Made by a program: the position numbers and the translations under genes. Under the pieces are notes generated by a model. That model did not search any database. It saw only the letters and a program-made list of their open reading frames with translations, and was not told the DNA's origin. Of a DNA stretch of 64,000 nt, positions 18,301 to 30,233 are shown in pieces (the first letter of the stretch is position 1; the number at the start of each line of letters is the position of its first letter). The DNA is from Solilutibacter tolerans (GTDB lineage Bacteria > Pseudomonadota > Gammaproteobacteria > Xanthomonadales > Xanthomonadaceae). The stretch covers positions 1-64,000 of the forward strand of contig NZ_FTLW01000003.1 of assembly GCF_900155935.1 (NCBI RefSeq), written 5' to 3'.

Positions 18301-18809
18301 AACTTCCTTTGGCTTTATCGGCGCTGTTGTCGCTTGCAGCCATCTGCCCTGCAAAAGCGCTCGCAACTGATCTACAGGAGTACAGCCCCATGGAAATCCA
18401 AACCAGTTATTCCGTTGTCGTGACCGACCACATCACTGACTGTCGTGATTTTTATGTGCGGAACTTCGGCTTCAAGGTCGTGTTCGAGTCAACCTGGTTT
18501 ATCTATCTAGAATCACCGGGAGAGCGCCACGTCGCGGTGGCCTTCATGACTTGCGATCATCCCTCGCACCCGCCAGGCCCGGAACGTTTCAGCGGCGAAG
18601 GTATGTTTCTGACCTTGCAGGTGGCCGATGCGCGCCAGGCACATGATCATCTTGAACAGTCAGGCGCACGCATCGCCTATCCCCTGGCCGATGAGCCCTG
18701 GGGCCAACGCCGCTTTGGCCTGCGCGATCCATCTGGCATGTGGGTCGATGTCGTCGAGCAGATCGATCCGGCACCGGGTTTCTGGGATCCTTACATGCCG
18801 GCGATGTAA
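18297..18809 (+). CDS. VOC-family protein with a possible signal peptide and an alternative internal start
   Basis: 170 residues from ATG 18297. Residues 1-24 look like a signal peptide (MKLPLALSALLSLAAICPAKALA). The VOC fold begins at MEIQTSYSVVVTDHITDCRDFYVRNFGFKVVFES and ends DPSGMWVDVVEQIDPAPGFWDPY. Two starts have good ribosome sites: 18297 with AGGAGG at 7 nt, overlapping the regulator stop, and 18390 with AGGAG at 9 nt, which gives a 139-residue VOC protein without the leader. The gene could make an exported and a cytosolic form. It probably forms an operon with the AraC-GyrI gene. The substrate is unknown. Confidence 0.82.
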   Translation: MKLPLALSALLSLAAICPAKALATDLQEYSPMEIQTSYSVVVTDHITDCRDFYVRNFGFKVVFESTWFIYLESPGERHVAVAFMTCDHPSHPPGPERFSGEGMFLTLQVADARQAHDHLEQSGARIAYPLADEPWGQRRFGLRDPSGMWVDVVEQIDPAPGFWDPYMPAM

Positions 18810-18827
18810 AGTCCTCACCGCGCGTCT

Positions 18828-18988
18828 TCAGAGATCGTTATGGCCGTCAAACGCAATGCGGATGATCTGCCCCGCACGATCATCCGCCAGCCAGATCGCG
18901 CCCACATCAGCCGCCGCTAACCCAACCCGTTGACCTTGCGCTCGCTTGCCAGCTTGCTCCAGCCCGGCTTCAGCGTCGAGACGTATTG
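18828..18988 (-). pseudogene. C-terminal remnant of a beta-propeller dehydrogenase-like gene
   Basis: The minus strand reads GAIWLADDRAGQIIRIAFDGHNDL to a stop at 18828. This resembles the closing blade of sorbosone/PQQ-dependent sugar dehydrogenase-like proteins. Upstream the similarity continues only with a frame change near the sequence aacgggttag. The remaining gene is absent, since a tRNA begins at once. It looks like a decayed 3' end. The family call rests on a short stretch and is weak. Confidence 0.35.
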
Positions 18989-18990
18989 AA

Positions 18991-19066
18991 TGGTGCCGGA
19001 AATAGGAATCGAACCTACGACCTACGCATTACGAATGCGCCGCTCTACCAACTGAGCTATTCCGGC
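18991..19066 (-). tRNA. tRNA-Thr (anticodon CGU)
   Basis: 76 bases including the encoded CCA. On the minus strand the acceptor stem GCCGGAA pairs with TTCCGGC, the D arm contains AGCTCAGTTGGTAGAGC, the anticodon stem-loop is GCGCA-TTCGTAA-TGCG with anticodon CGT (reads ACG, Thr), and the T arm contains GGTTCGATTCC. It lies 37 bases beyond the ispH stop on the same strand. Confidence 0.95.
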
Positions 19067-19102
19067 GTGGATGGCGATTATAGGGCCCGTCCGGGCCCTA
19101 CT

Positions 19103-20056
19103 TCAATCAATCAATTGCAGACGCAGTTCTTTGGGAAGGGCAAAGACCATGTTTTCGGGCTCGCCATCGAGCTCTCGGTATTGGGAGCCGGCCCCCAACT
19201 CCGAGAGTTTGGCAAGTACGCCCTGCACTAGCACATCGGGCGCAGAGGCCCCGGCAGTCACCCCGACCTGCCGCTTGCCGGTTAGCCAAGTTGGATCAAT
19301 CTCGTGCGCGCCGTCGATCAGGTGCGATTCGACACCCTCTCGCTCAGCTAATTCACGCAGGCGATTGGAGTTGGAGCTGTTGGGTGAGCCGACTACCAGA
19401 ATCAAATCGCACTTCTCGGCCAGCTCCCGCACGGCGTCTTGACGGTTCTGGGTGGCGTAGCAGATGTCATCGTTCTTCGGGCCCTGCATCGCCGGGAAGC
19501 GCTGCCGCAGGGTGGCAATGATGTCGCGAGTATCGTCAACGGACAGCGTTGTTTGCGTGGTATACGCCAGGTTCTCCGGCTGCCCGACAGCGATCGTCCG
19601 CGCCTGCTCAATGTCTTCGACCAAATGGATGCGGCCGGTCGCACCTTCGCGCGCCCACTGCCCCATGGTGCCTTCAACTTCCGGGTGGCCTTCGTGGCCA
19701 ATCAGGATCATGTCGCGGCCGTGACGGCAGTGACGGACGACTTCCAGATGCACCTTGGTCACCAACGGACAGGTGGCATCAAACACCTTCAGACCACGCC
19801 GGTCCGCTTCAATGCGCACGGCCTGCGACACGCCATGCGCGGAAAAGATCACCGTCGCGCCATCCGGCACTTCGTCGAGCTCTTCGACGAAGACTGCGCC
19901 GCGTTGCTTCAGGTCATCGACCACGAACTTGTTGTGCACCACTTCATGGCGCACGTAGATCGGCGCGCCCAATGTCTCGATGGCACGCTTGACGATCTCG
20001 ATGGCGCGGTCGACACCAGCGCAGAATCCACGTGGATTGGCGAGCAGGATTTCCAT
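19103..20056 (-). CDS. ispH: 4-hydroxy-3-methylbut-2-enyl diphosphate reductase
   Basis: 317 residues. IspH (LytB) is the last enzyme of the MEP pathway and makes IPP and DMAPP with a [4Fe-4S] cluster. The three cluster cysteines are visible in [26 protein letters not shown] and [10 protein letters not shown]. The conserved [16 protein letters not shown] (here [16 protein letters not shown]) and [13 protein letters not shown] motifs are present. It follows lspA by 9 bp, the usual order ileS-lspA-ispH. Confidence 0.97.
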   Translation of the reverse strand: MEILLANPRGFCAGVDRAIEIVKRAIETLGAPIYVRHEVVHNKFVVDDLKQRGAVFVEELDEVPDGATVIFSAHGVSQAVRIEADRRGLKVFDATCPLVTKVHLEVVRHCRHGRDMILIGHEGHPEVEGTMGQWAREGATGRIHLVEDIEQARTIAVGQPENLAYTTQTTLSVDDTRDIIATLRQRFPAMQGPKNDDICYATQNRQDAVRELAEKCDLILVVGSPNSSNSNRLRELAEREGVESHLIDGAHEIDPTWLTGKRQVGVTAGASAPDVLVQGVLAKLSELGAGSQYRELDGEPENMVFALPKELRLQLID

Positions 20057-20065
20057 ATGTCGAGC

Positions 20066-20568
20066 TTAATTCCCCGCTACTGAATCTTTCTTGCCGCTGG
20101 TCAAACTGAACAACACCAGCCCGATCGCGCCACCGACGATGGCTGCATCAGCCAGATTGAACGCCGGCCAGACATGGTCGCCGATGTACCACTTGATGAA
20201 ATCGATGACATGACCGTGGATCAATCGATCGATGACATTGCCCAGTGCGCCACCAATGATCAATGCGTACGGCAGCGCTGTTTTCCAATCGTTGCGCGGC
20301 GTTTTGGCCAACCACCAGATCAGCAACCCACTGATGACGAAGGCCAGGATGCTGAAGAACCAGATCTGCCAGCCGCCGCTGTTGGCGAGGAAGCTGAAGG
20401 CTGCGCCGGTATTGTAGGTGCGAAACCAGTTCCAGAATCCGGGAATCACGACGATATCGGTGTATTCCGGCAACGCGCGCAGCACCCAGGCCTTGCTCAA
20501 TTGATCCAGCACGATGACCAGCGCCGACAGGCCCAGCCACGAGAGCGCATTCGGTTTCGGCGCGGCCA

Positions 20569-20569
<1 letters not shown>
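20066..20569 (-). CDS. lspA: Lipoprotein signal peptidase (signal peptidase II)
   Basis: 167 residues with four membrane segments. LspA cleaves signal peptides of prolipoproteins in the inner membrane. The catalytic aspartates lie in [16 protein letters not shown] and FNLADAAI, and DQLSKAW and [10 protein letters not shown] are further signatures. The ATG at 20569 overlaps the ileS stop (ATGA), which rules out the longer ORF to 20626. This window encodes several lipobox proteins that would be its substrates. Confidence 0.96.
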
Positions 20570-23409
<2,840 letters not shown>

Positions 23410-23421
23410 CAAAGTGTCGGT

Positions 23422-24372
23422 TCAGGCGCGGGCGTTGGCCGTGCGCGGGGTAGATAGAAGAGTACGGGCGATCTCGGCATCCTGCCGCATTCGGGCGGTC
23501 AGCGCGTCGAGAGAGTCGAATTTTTCCTCGTCACGGATCTTGGCGACGAACTCGACATCGATGTGCTGGCCGTATAGGTCGCCATCGAAATCGAAGACAT
23601 GCGCTTCCAGCAAAGGCTCGATGCCATCCACAGTCGGACGTGTGCCAAAGCTCGATACCGAATCATGCGGATGCGCACCGATCCCGTGCACGCGCGTCGC
23701 ATAAATGCCTTGCAGCGCCGACTTGCGCGCAAAACGCAGGTTGGCGGTCGGAAAGCCCAGGGTGCGGCCCAACTGCTTGCCGCGCACCACACGCCCGCAA
23801 ATCGAGTACGGACGGCCCAAAAGCGTCTCGGCGCGCATGAAATCGCCATCCGACAACGCCGCGCGAATCACCGAGCTGGAGACGCGCTCGCCATTCAATG
23901 TGAAGGGCTCGATGGCCTGCGCGGTGAAGTCATGACGCGTGCCTTCGAGCTGCAGCGTCGCCAAATCGCCTTCGCGCTTGTGGCCGAAGCGGAAACCCGG
24001 GCCCACCCATACTTCGCGCGCACCCAAACGGTCGACCAATACCTTCTGGATGAAGTCGGCGGCCGACATCGCCACCATCTCGTGGCTGAAACGTAACAGG
24101 CCGATGCCGTCGATGCCGGCTTCGCGCATCCCAAACACCTTGCCCCGCGGCAACATCAGGCGCGGCGGCGGATCGTCGGGGGCAAAAAACTCACGCGGCA
24201 AGGGCTCGAAGGCCAACGCGACGGTGGGCAAACCCAGTGCGCGCGCGCGCGACACCGCGTGGCGCAACAATGCCTGATGGCCAAGATGCAAGCCATCGAA
24301 GGCACCGATGCAGACCACGCTGCCTTGCGGGCACAAGCGCCCGCCTTTAGCGTCGCGGAACAGGAAATCCAT
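23422..24372 (-). CDS. ribF: Bifunctional riboflavin kinase/FMN adenylyltransferase
   Basis: 316 residues. The N-terminal FAD synthetase domain has the nucleotidyltransferase signature GAFDGLHLGHQALL and GPGFRFGHKREGD. The C-terminal riboflavin kinase domain has GRVVRGKQLGRTLGFPTANL and ends with the IRDEEKFDSLDAL helix. It makes FMN and FAD. It is located upstream of ileS as in many proteobacteria. Confidence 0.96.
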   Translation of the reverse strand: MDFLFRDAKGGRLCPQGSVVCIGAFDGLHLGHQALLRHAVSRARALGLPTVALAFEPLPREFFAPDDPPPRLMLPRGKVFGMREAGIDGIGLLRFSHEMVAMSAADFIQKVLVDRLGAREVWVGPGFRFGHKREGDLATLQLEGTRHDFTAQAIEPFTLNGERVSSSVIRAALSDGDFMRAETLLGRPYSICGRVVRGKQLGRTLGFPTANLRFARKSALQGIYATRVHGIGAHPHDSVSSFGTRPTVDGIEPLLEAHVFDFDGDLYGQHIDVEFVAKIRDEEKFDSLDALTARMRQDAEIARTLLSTPRTANARA

Positions 24373-24408
24373 GGATGTGGCCAGTATACCGGCCCTGTCT
24401 ATACCTAT

Positions 24409-26058
24409 TCAGTGTCTTAGATGCCGCGGCCTGACCCCGGCCAGCAACAAAGTAGCGCCGTAAGCCGCGCCGCCTGCAGCAATCACTATCAAGAGCCACG
24501 CCCAGCGATGCGACGCCCGCATTACCGTCCAGTCGCCAATCCACTCGCGCAGGCCCACCACCACTACACCCATGACCACCAAAGCCAGCGCCAGACGCAG
24601 CAGCCAGCGTCCCCAGCCGGGCTCGGGCTGATAGATGCCATCGCGACGCAGCCAGCGCCAGAGCAACACGGCATTGAAGGTGCCCGCAATCGCCGTGGCC
24701 GCCGCAATGCCGGTGTGTGCGTAAGGCAGGCCCATCTTCCACATCGGCGTGACCAAGGCGACGATCAAGATCACGTTGCAGACCACCGTCCACACGGCCG
24801 CCTTCATCGGCGTCTTGGTGTCCTTGCGCGAATAGAACGCCGAAAGCAGCACTTTGCTCAGCATGAAAGCCGGCACGCCGATGCACATCGCGGTCAGCGC
24901 GTAGCCCACCATCTGACTGTCTTGGCTGGTGAATTCGCCGTAGCGGAACAGCGAGACCGTCAGCGGCTCGGCCAGCAGCGCCAGACCCACGGCCGCCGGC
25001 AAGCCGAGTAGCAGCACCATCCGCAAGCCCCAATCGAGCGACTTGGAGTAACCCGCCTCGTCGTCTTGCGCGTGGTGGCGCGAGAGCTGCGGCAGGATCA
25101 CCGTGCCGATCGCGACGCCAAACAGGCCCAGCGGCATCTCGGTCAGGCGGTCGGAGTAATACAGCCAGGACTGCGCCGCCGGCACCAGAAGCGAGGCAAA
25201 CATCGTCCCCACCAGCACGTTCACCTGGGCCACCGACGAGGAAAACACCGTCGGCAGCATCAGCTTGAACACCCGTCGCACGCCTTCGTGACGGAAATTG
25301 AAGCGAAAGCGCGGGCGAATCCCCAAGCGTCCCAGCGCCGGCCACAGCAAAAGCATTTGCAGGATGCCGGCCGCCAACACGCCCCAGGCCAAGGCCATTT
25401 CCGGCACCTTCAGATGCTTGGCCAACAACAGCATCGCGGCGATCAGCGCGAGGTTGTGCAGGATCGGCGCGAACGCGGGCAGACCGAAGTGGCGGAAGCT
25501 GTTCAGCGCCGCGCCCGCCAGCGCCGTCATCGAAATGAAGGTGAGATAGGGGAAGGTGATGCGCAGCATCTCCGCGGCCAGCGGCACGGTCCCGGCATCC
25601 GGCGATGCAAACAACAGGAACAGCTTGGCGATCCACGGCGCCGCCAGCATGCCGATGCCGCTGATGACGATGACCGCGGCCAGCAAGGCGCCGGCCACGT
25701 GGTCCATGAAATCCTGCAAAGCCTGCTTGTCGCCCCGCTCGCGCATTTCGGTCAACACCGGCACGAAGGCCGAGGAGAACGAGCCCTCGGCAAAGATCCG
25801 ACGCAGATAATTGGGGATGCGATACGCCACGACAAACGCGCTGACCGCCGGGCCGGCGCCGAACATCGTCGCCTGCAGCCAGTCACGCAGGTAGCCGGCG
25901 ATGCGGGAGAGGAAGGTCATGGCCGTGAAGACGGCCGTGGATCGGAGCATCCCACTGCGCTTGGCCGGGGGCATGTCCGCGGACGGTGCCTCGGGCGTGG
26001 CGGCGGCAGGATCGGGGGCTTTATCCACTGGCGGCGCTGGGTGGCCGGGGCTATTCAT
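24409..26058 (-). CDS. murJ: Lipid II flippase MurJ
   Basis: 549 residues with about 14 membrane segments, of the MOP superfamily. It flips lipid II across the inner membrane for peptidoglycan synthesis. The family signature appears after a 35-residue Pro/Ala-rich N-terminus: [30 protein letters not shown] and [26 protein letters not shown] 26058 is preceded by aggggatcg; the ORF extends to 26082 without need. It is divergent from rpsT, a common arrangement. Confidence 0.95.
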   Translation of the reverse strand: MNSPGHPAPPVDKAPDPAAATPEAPSADMPPAKRSGMLRSTAVFTAMTFLSRIAGYLRDWLQATMFGAGPAVSAFVVAYRIPNYLRRIFAEGSFSSAFVPVLTEMRERGDKQALQDFMDHVAGALLAAVIVISGIGMLAAPWIAKLFLLFASPDAGTVPLAAEMLRITFPYLTFISMTALAGAALNSFRHFGLPAFAPILHNLALIAAMLLLAKHLKVPEMALAWGVLAAGILQMLLLWPALGRLGIRPRFRFNFRHEGVRRVFKLMLPTVFSSSVAQVNVLVGTMFASLLVPAAQSWLYYSDRLTEMPLGLFGVAIGTVILPQLSRHHAQDDEAGYSKSLDWGLRMVLLLGLPAAVGLALLAEPLTVSLFRYGEFTSQDSQMVGYALTAMCIGVPAFMLSKVLLSAFYSRKDTKTPMKAAVWTVVCNVILIVALVTPMWKMGLPYAHTGIAAATAIAGTFNAVLLWRWLRRDGIYQPEPGWGRWLLRLALALVVMGVVVVGLREWIGDWTVMRASHRWAWLLIVIAAGGAAYGATLLLAGVRPRHLRH

Positions 26059-26073
26059 CGATCCCCTACCCAG

Positions 26074-26102
26074 TTGACGCAACTTGTTGAATGGGCCATA
26101 CT
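26074..26102 (+). promoter_or_regulatory. Promoter of rpsT
   Basis: TTGACG (26074-26079) and CATACT (26097-26102) with a 17-nt spacer, in the murJ/rpsT divergent gap. It would give a leader of about 48 nt before the GTG start. Confidence 0.65.
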
Positions 26103-26157
26103 TTTGGGTCTCGCTTCTTGCGACCTCATCTCACCAGTTTCCTCGAAAGGTTTCATC

Positions 26158-26427
26158 GTGGCCAATATCAAGTCCGCCAAAAAGCGCGCCAAGCAGACCA
26201 TTGTGCGCAATGCGCGCAACAACAGCCAGCGTTCCATGCTGCGCACCTCGGTCAAGAAGGTGCTGAAGGCCCTGAACGCCAACGACGCTGAAGGCGCCGC
26301 TGCTGCCATGACCGCTGCCCAGCCGCTGCTGGATCGCTTCGCCGCCCGCGGCCTGATCCACAAGAACAAGGCTGCACGTCATAAGAGCCGTCTGAACGCA
26401 CGTATCAAGGCGCTCAAGGCCGCTTGA
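26158..26427 (+). CDS. rpsT: 30S ribosomal protein bS20, GTG start
   Basis: 89 residues. It is recognised by [38 protein letters not shown] and the ending [13 protein letters not shown]. bS20 binds 16S rRNA early in 30S assembly. The only sensible start is GTG at 26158, with AAAGG upstream; no ATG is available at the right place. E. coli rpsT also uses a non-AUG start, which matters for its autoregulation, so the weak start is probably functional. A strong terminator follows. Confidence 0.96.
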   Translation: MANIKSAKKRAKQTIVRNARNNSQRSMLRTSVKKVLKALNANDAEGAAAAMTAAQPLLDRFAARGLIHKNKAARHKSRLNARIKALKAA

Positions 26428-26470
26428 TTCCTTCTGTCGCCTTCTTGGCGACGTGGAAACAGCGCAAAGC

Positions 26471-26503
26471 AAAAAGCCTCGCGATCATCGCGAGGCTTTT
26501 TCG
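26471..26503 (+). terminator. Rho-independent terminator after rpsT
   Basis: A 9-bp stem, gcctcgcga (26476-26484) with tcgcgaggc (26488-26496), a 3-nt loop and a following T-run, with an A-run before the stem. It is a textbook terminator and could also work toward the minus strand. Confidence 0.92.
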
Positions 26504-26619
26504 TGGGTGGAATTTGTCGATGCATTTCGATCACGTCGAGACGTCACAACATGATCATGCGCGACTTATGTGAAGTCAGAAGGAAGTCGTGCGCCTGATC
26601 GATCACCCGCGAAAAGTAC
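26504..26619. other. Short intergenic stretch, nothing recognised
   Basis: About 115 bases between the rpsT terminator and the obgE stop (convergent genes). I see no ORF, RNA or repeat of note. Confidence 0.5.
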
Positions 26620-27771
<1,152 letters not shown>

Positions 27772-28029
27772 TTACTCGGCGACCACGCTCACGGTGCGAC
27801 GCTTTTGCGGACCCTTGGTGGAGAACTCCACTTTGCCGTCCAGCAGTGCGTACAGGGTATGGTCGCGGCCAAGGCCGACGCCCGGACCCGGGTGGAACTG
27901 GGTGCCACGCTGACGCACGATGATGTTGCCGGCGTCGATGGCCTGGCCACCGTAGATCTTGACGCCCAGGTATTTCGGGTTGGAGTCGCGACCGTTGCGC
28001 GAGGAGCCTACGCCCTTTTTATGTGCCAT
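27772..28029 (-). CDS. rpmA: 50S ribosomal protein bL27
   Basis: 85 residues. The start [29 protein letters not shown] and the ending of the conserved SH3-like barrel identify bL27, which reaches the peptidyl transferase centre. No N-terminal propeptide is present, unlike Firmicutes. It lies 17 bp after rplU. Confidence 0.97.
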   Translation of the reverse strand: MAHKKGVGSSRNGRDSNPKYLGVKIYGGQAIDAGNIIVRQRGTQFHPGPGVGLGRDHTLYALLDGKVEFSTKGPQKRRTVSVVAE

Positions 28030-28046
28030 GACTGCTTCTCCTTAAA

Positions 28047-28364
28047 TTACTTCTTGCCACCGGCGATGCCGGTGATTTCGATTTCGGTGTAGTACTGACG
28101 GTGACCCATCTGCTTGCGGTGGTGCTTGCGGCGACGGAACTTGACGATCTTCACCTTGTCGGCGCGGCCGTGGCCAACCACCTTCGCGGAGACAGTCGCG
28201 CCCTTCAGCGCATCGCCCAGCTTCACGCCATCGCTGCCGCCCAGCATCAGGATGTCGTCAAATTTGATCTCGCTGCCGGCTTCGACTTCGAGCTTCTCAA
28301 CACGCAAGGTTTCACCCTGCATGACGCGGTATTGCTTACCGCCTGTAACCAGAACTGCGTACAT
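28047..28364 (-). CDS. rplU: 50S ribosomal protein bL21
   Basis: 105 residues. [25 protein letters not shown] and [26 protein letters not shown] are diagnostic. I chose ATG 28364 because AAAGGA lies about 9 nt upstream and the protein then begins like the E. coli one; a second ATG two codons earlier (28370) is too close to that site. It is the first gene of rplU-rpmA(-obgE). Confidence 0.96.
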   Translation of the reverse strand: MYAVLVTGGKQYRVMQGETLRVEKLEVEAGSEIKFDDILMLGGSDGVKLGDALKGATVSAKVVGHGRADKVKIVKFRRRKHHRKQMGHRQYYTEIEITGIAGGKK

Positions 28365-28426
28365 CGCCATCTTCCTTTGTAGTTATTGTGGCTCTTCCAG
28401 GCGGCAACTGCCGCACTGAACCAGTG

Positions 28427-28455
28427 ATTATAGCGGAAATCAGGCTTGTGGGCAG
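28427..28455 (-). promoter_or_regulatory. Promoter of rplU-rpmA
   Basis: On the minus strand CTGCCC (28450-28455), a 17-nt spacer and consensus TATAAT (28427-28432). The -35 resembles the TTGCCC of the rpsP promoter. The leader of about 55 nt contains the inverted repeat GCGGCA/TGCCGC (28401-28414), which could be a regulatory hairpin. Confidence 0.65.
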
Positions 28456-28575
28456 TGGGCGCGCACTGAATTTCCGATAACCAAACCCTAACGCCCGCCG
28501 TGGACGATAGTCAGGCAGTGCACCGTGCGTCTTTGCATGGTAGCTGTCCATTCCAACTATCACCCGGGGATTCCA

Positions 28576-30057
28576 ATGTTTGGCAATCTGCTCAATGAGG
28601 TGGCGGCCCGTTTCGGCCTGAACCTCGACAAGGCCAAGCTCCTGCTTGGGTCACTTATCGCATTGATTTTCAACGAAAAACGTGGCGGCGCAGCCGGCTT
28701 CGTGGATTTGTTCCGTAGTCGCGGCATGGGCGGCATGATCGATTCGTGGATCGGCAACGGCCCGAACGACCCCATCGATGCCAGCCAACTGGAAAGCGCA
28801 CTGGGCAGTCAGGAAATCGACGCCATCGCCCGCCAAACAGGGGTCGAACGTGGTGTGGCCGCTTCCGCTTTGGCTGCCCTGCTCCCGGGCACCTTCAATA
28901 CGTTGACCGAAGACGGCCGCATCCCGACCGGCATTCCGGACCGCATCCGCGGCTTCATGGATAGCCTGGGCGACTTCTTCCGCAACGCCGGCGCTGGTGC
29001 ATTGGGCCTGGGCGCCGCAGCCGTGGGCGGGGCGGCACACGCTGCAGGCCGGGCCGGGGACGCCATCGGTGATGTTGCCGAAGGCACGGTCGATGCCATC
29101 GGCGATGCAGGCCGGGCTACGGTCCGCACCGTCGACAACGCGGTTGATCGTGTAGGCGATGCGGCACGTAGCGGAGGTATCGGCAAATGGCTGCCGTGGT
29201 TGCTGTTGGCAGGCCTGCTGATCGCCGCACTATTCTGGTTCAAGGGTTGCAGCAAAAACGAGGCCACCCCGGCACCCTCAACGGCCGAAACGCCAACGGA
29301 AGTCGCGGCTACCAGCGTCAACCCGCGCTTCGGCTTCGCCAATGCCGATGGCAAAGTCACGGTGAACGGCCAGGTCGCCAGCGACGCCGACAAGACTAAG
29401 CTCTGGGATGCGCTGGTCGCCAACTTCGGTGACGGCAATGTCATGGGCGACATCACTGTCGACCCCGCTACCGGCGCAGCAGGCTGGCTGGACAAGCTGG
29501 TCGCCCTGCTGCCGGATTTCAAGGCTAAGGGTTTGAAGTTCGACTTCGACGGCAGCAAGTTGCAGTTCGACACCTCGGCGATGTCCGATGTGGACCGCAA
29601 TGCCTTGATGGAAAAGCTCAATGGTGCCTTCGATGGCGTGCAGATCTTGGGCTTGGACAAGGGCACCGATGCGCTCGCCGCGCTGCGTGAAGGCTTCTCA
29701 GGTGCCGACTTGGTCAAGGCGCTCAGCATGGTCAACATCCAGTTCAAGACCGGTTCGGCGGAAATTTCACCCGCCAGCATGGTTCTGGTGCGCAATGCCG
29801 CCGAATACATCAAGAAAGCACCAGCCGGCACGCGTATCGAGGTCGGTGGCCATACGGATAACGTCGGCAATGCCGCCGCCAACATGGGCTTGTCGGGTGC
29901 ACGCGCCAATGCGGTGATGGCCAAACTGGTCGAGTTCGGTGTGGATGCCGGCACCTTGACCGCCAAGGGCTATGGTCAGGACAAGCCGATCGCCGACAAC
30001 GCGACGGACGAAGGCAAGGCCCAGAACCGCCGCATCGAGTACACCCTCGCCCAATAA
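28576..30057 (+). CDS. DUF937 (YidB-like) and OmpA-domain membrane protein
   Basis: 493 residues. Layout: a DUF937/YidB-like helical domain at about 1-135; a Gly/Ala/Asp-rich linker with repeating units (about 140-200); one membrane segment (205-223); a BON-like region (about 245-340); and a C-terminal OmpA peptidoglycan-binding domain (about 385-493, with [20 protein letters not shown] and NRRIEYTL). No signal peptide precedes DUF937, so that domain should be cytoplasmic with the OmpA domain in the periplasm bound to the wall. ATG 28576 has a GGGGA site. The function is unknown; a link between cytoplasm and cell wall is inferred. Confidence 0.82.
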   Translation: MFGNLLNEVAARFGLNLDKAKLLLGSLIALIFNEKRGGAAGFVDLFRSRGMGGMIDSWIGNGPNDPIDASQLESALGSQEIDAIARQTGVERGVAASALAALLPGTFNTLTEDGRIPTGIPDRIRGFMDSLGDFFRNAGAGALGLGAAAVGGAAHAAGRAGDAIGDVAEGTVDAIGDAGRATVRTVDNAVDRVGDAARSGGIGKWLPWLLLAGLLIAALFWFKGCSKNEATPAPSTAETPTEVAATSVNPRFGFANADGKVTVNGQVASDADKTKLWDALVANFGDGNVMGDITVDPATGAAGWLDKLVALLPDFKAKGLKFDFDGSKLQFDTSAMSDVDRNALMEKLNGAFDGVQILGLDKGTDALAALREGFSGADLVKALSMVNIQFKTGSAEISPASMVLVRNAAEYIKKAPAGTRIEVGGHTDNVGNAAANMGLSGARANAVMAKLVEFGVDAGTLTAKGYGQDKPIADNATDEGKAQNRRIEYTLAQ

Positions 30058-30077
30058 CCCCCGGGACGCGGGTAATC

Positions 30078-30103
30078 GGGGCGCTTCGCCGCCCCTCTTT
30101 TTT
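30078..30103 (+). terminator. Rho-independent terminator after the DUF937-OmpA gene
   Basis: Stem ggggcg (30078-30083) with cgcccc (30090-30095), a 6-nt loop and a tctttttt run. It lies 20 bases after the stop. Confidence 0.85.
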
Positions 30104-30233
30104 GCGGCGTCGCATGCCTTGCGATTGTCCTGTGACGACACTATCTATTCAGTCCCTGCATCACCGGTTGCCCGGCCTTGTCAGGCCCTTTACGCTGGGC
30201 GATTGCCCTTCTCGCCTCCCCCAAGGAATCCCT

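Noticed and set aside
24347-25636. 429-residue frame on the minus strand
   Set aside because: It overlaps murJ in another frame and has a low-complexity Gly/Ala/Arg composition without family features.
25066-26157. Long plus-strand frame continuing into rpsT
   Set aside because: It is antisense to murJ; only the part from GTG 26158 is bS20.
26471-26503. Hairpin as a repeat or CRISPR-like unit
   Set aside because: A single terminator; no repeat-spacer pattern was found anywhere in the window.
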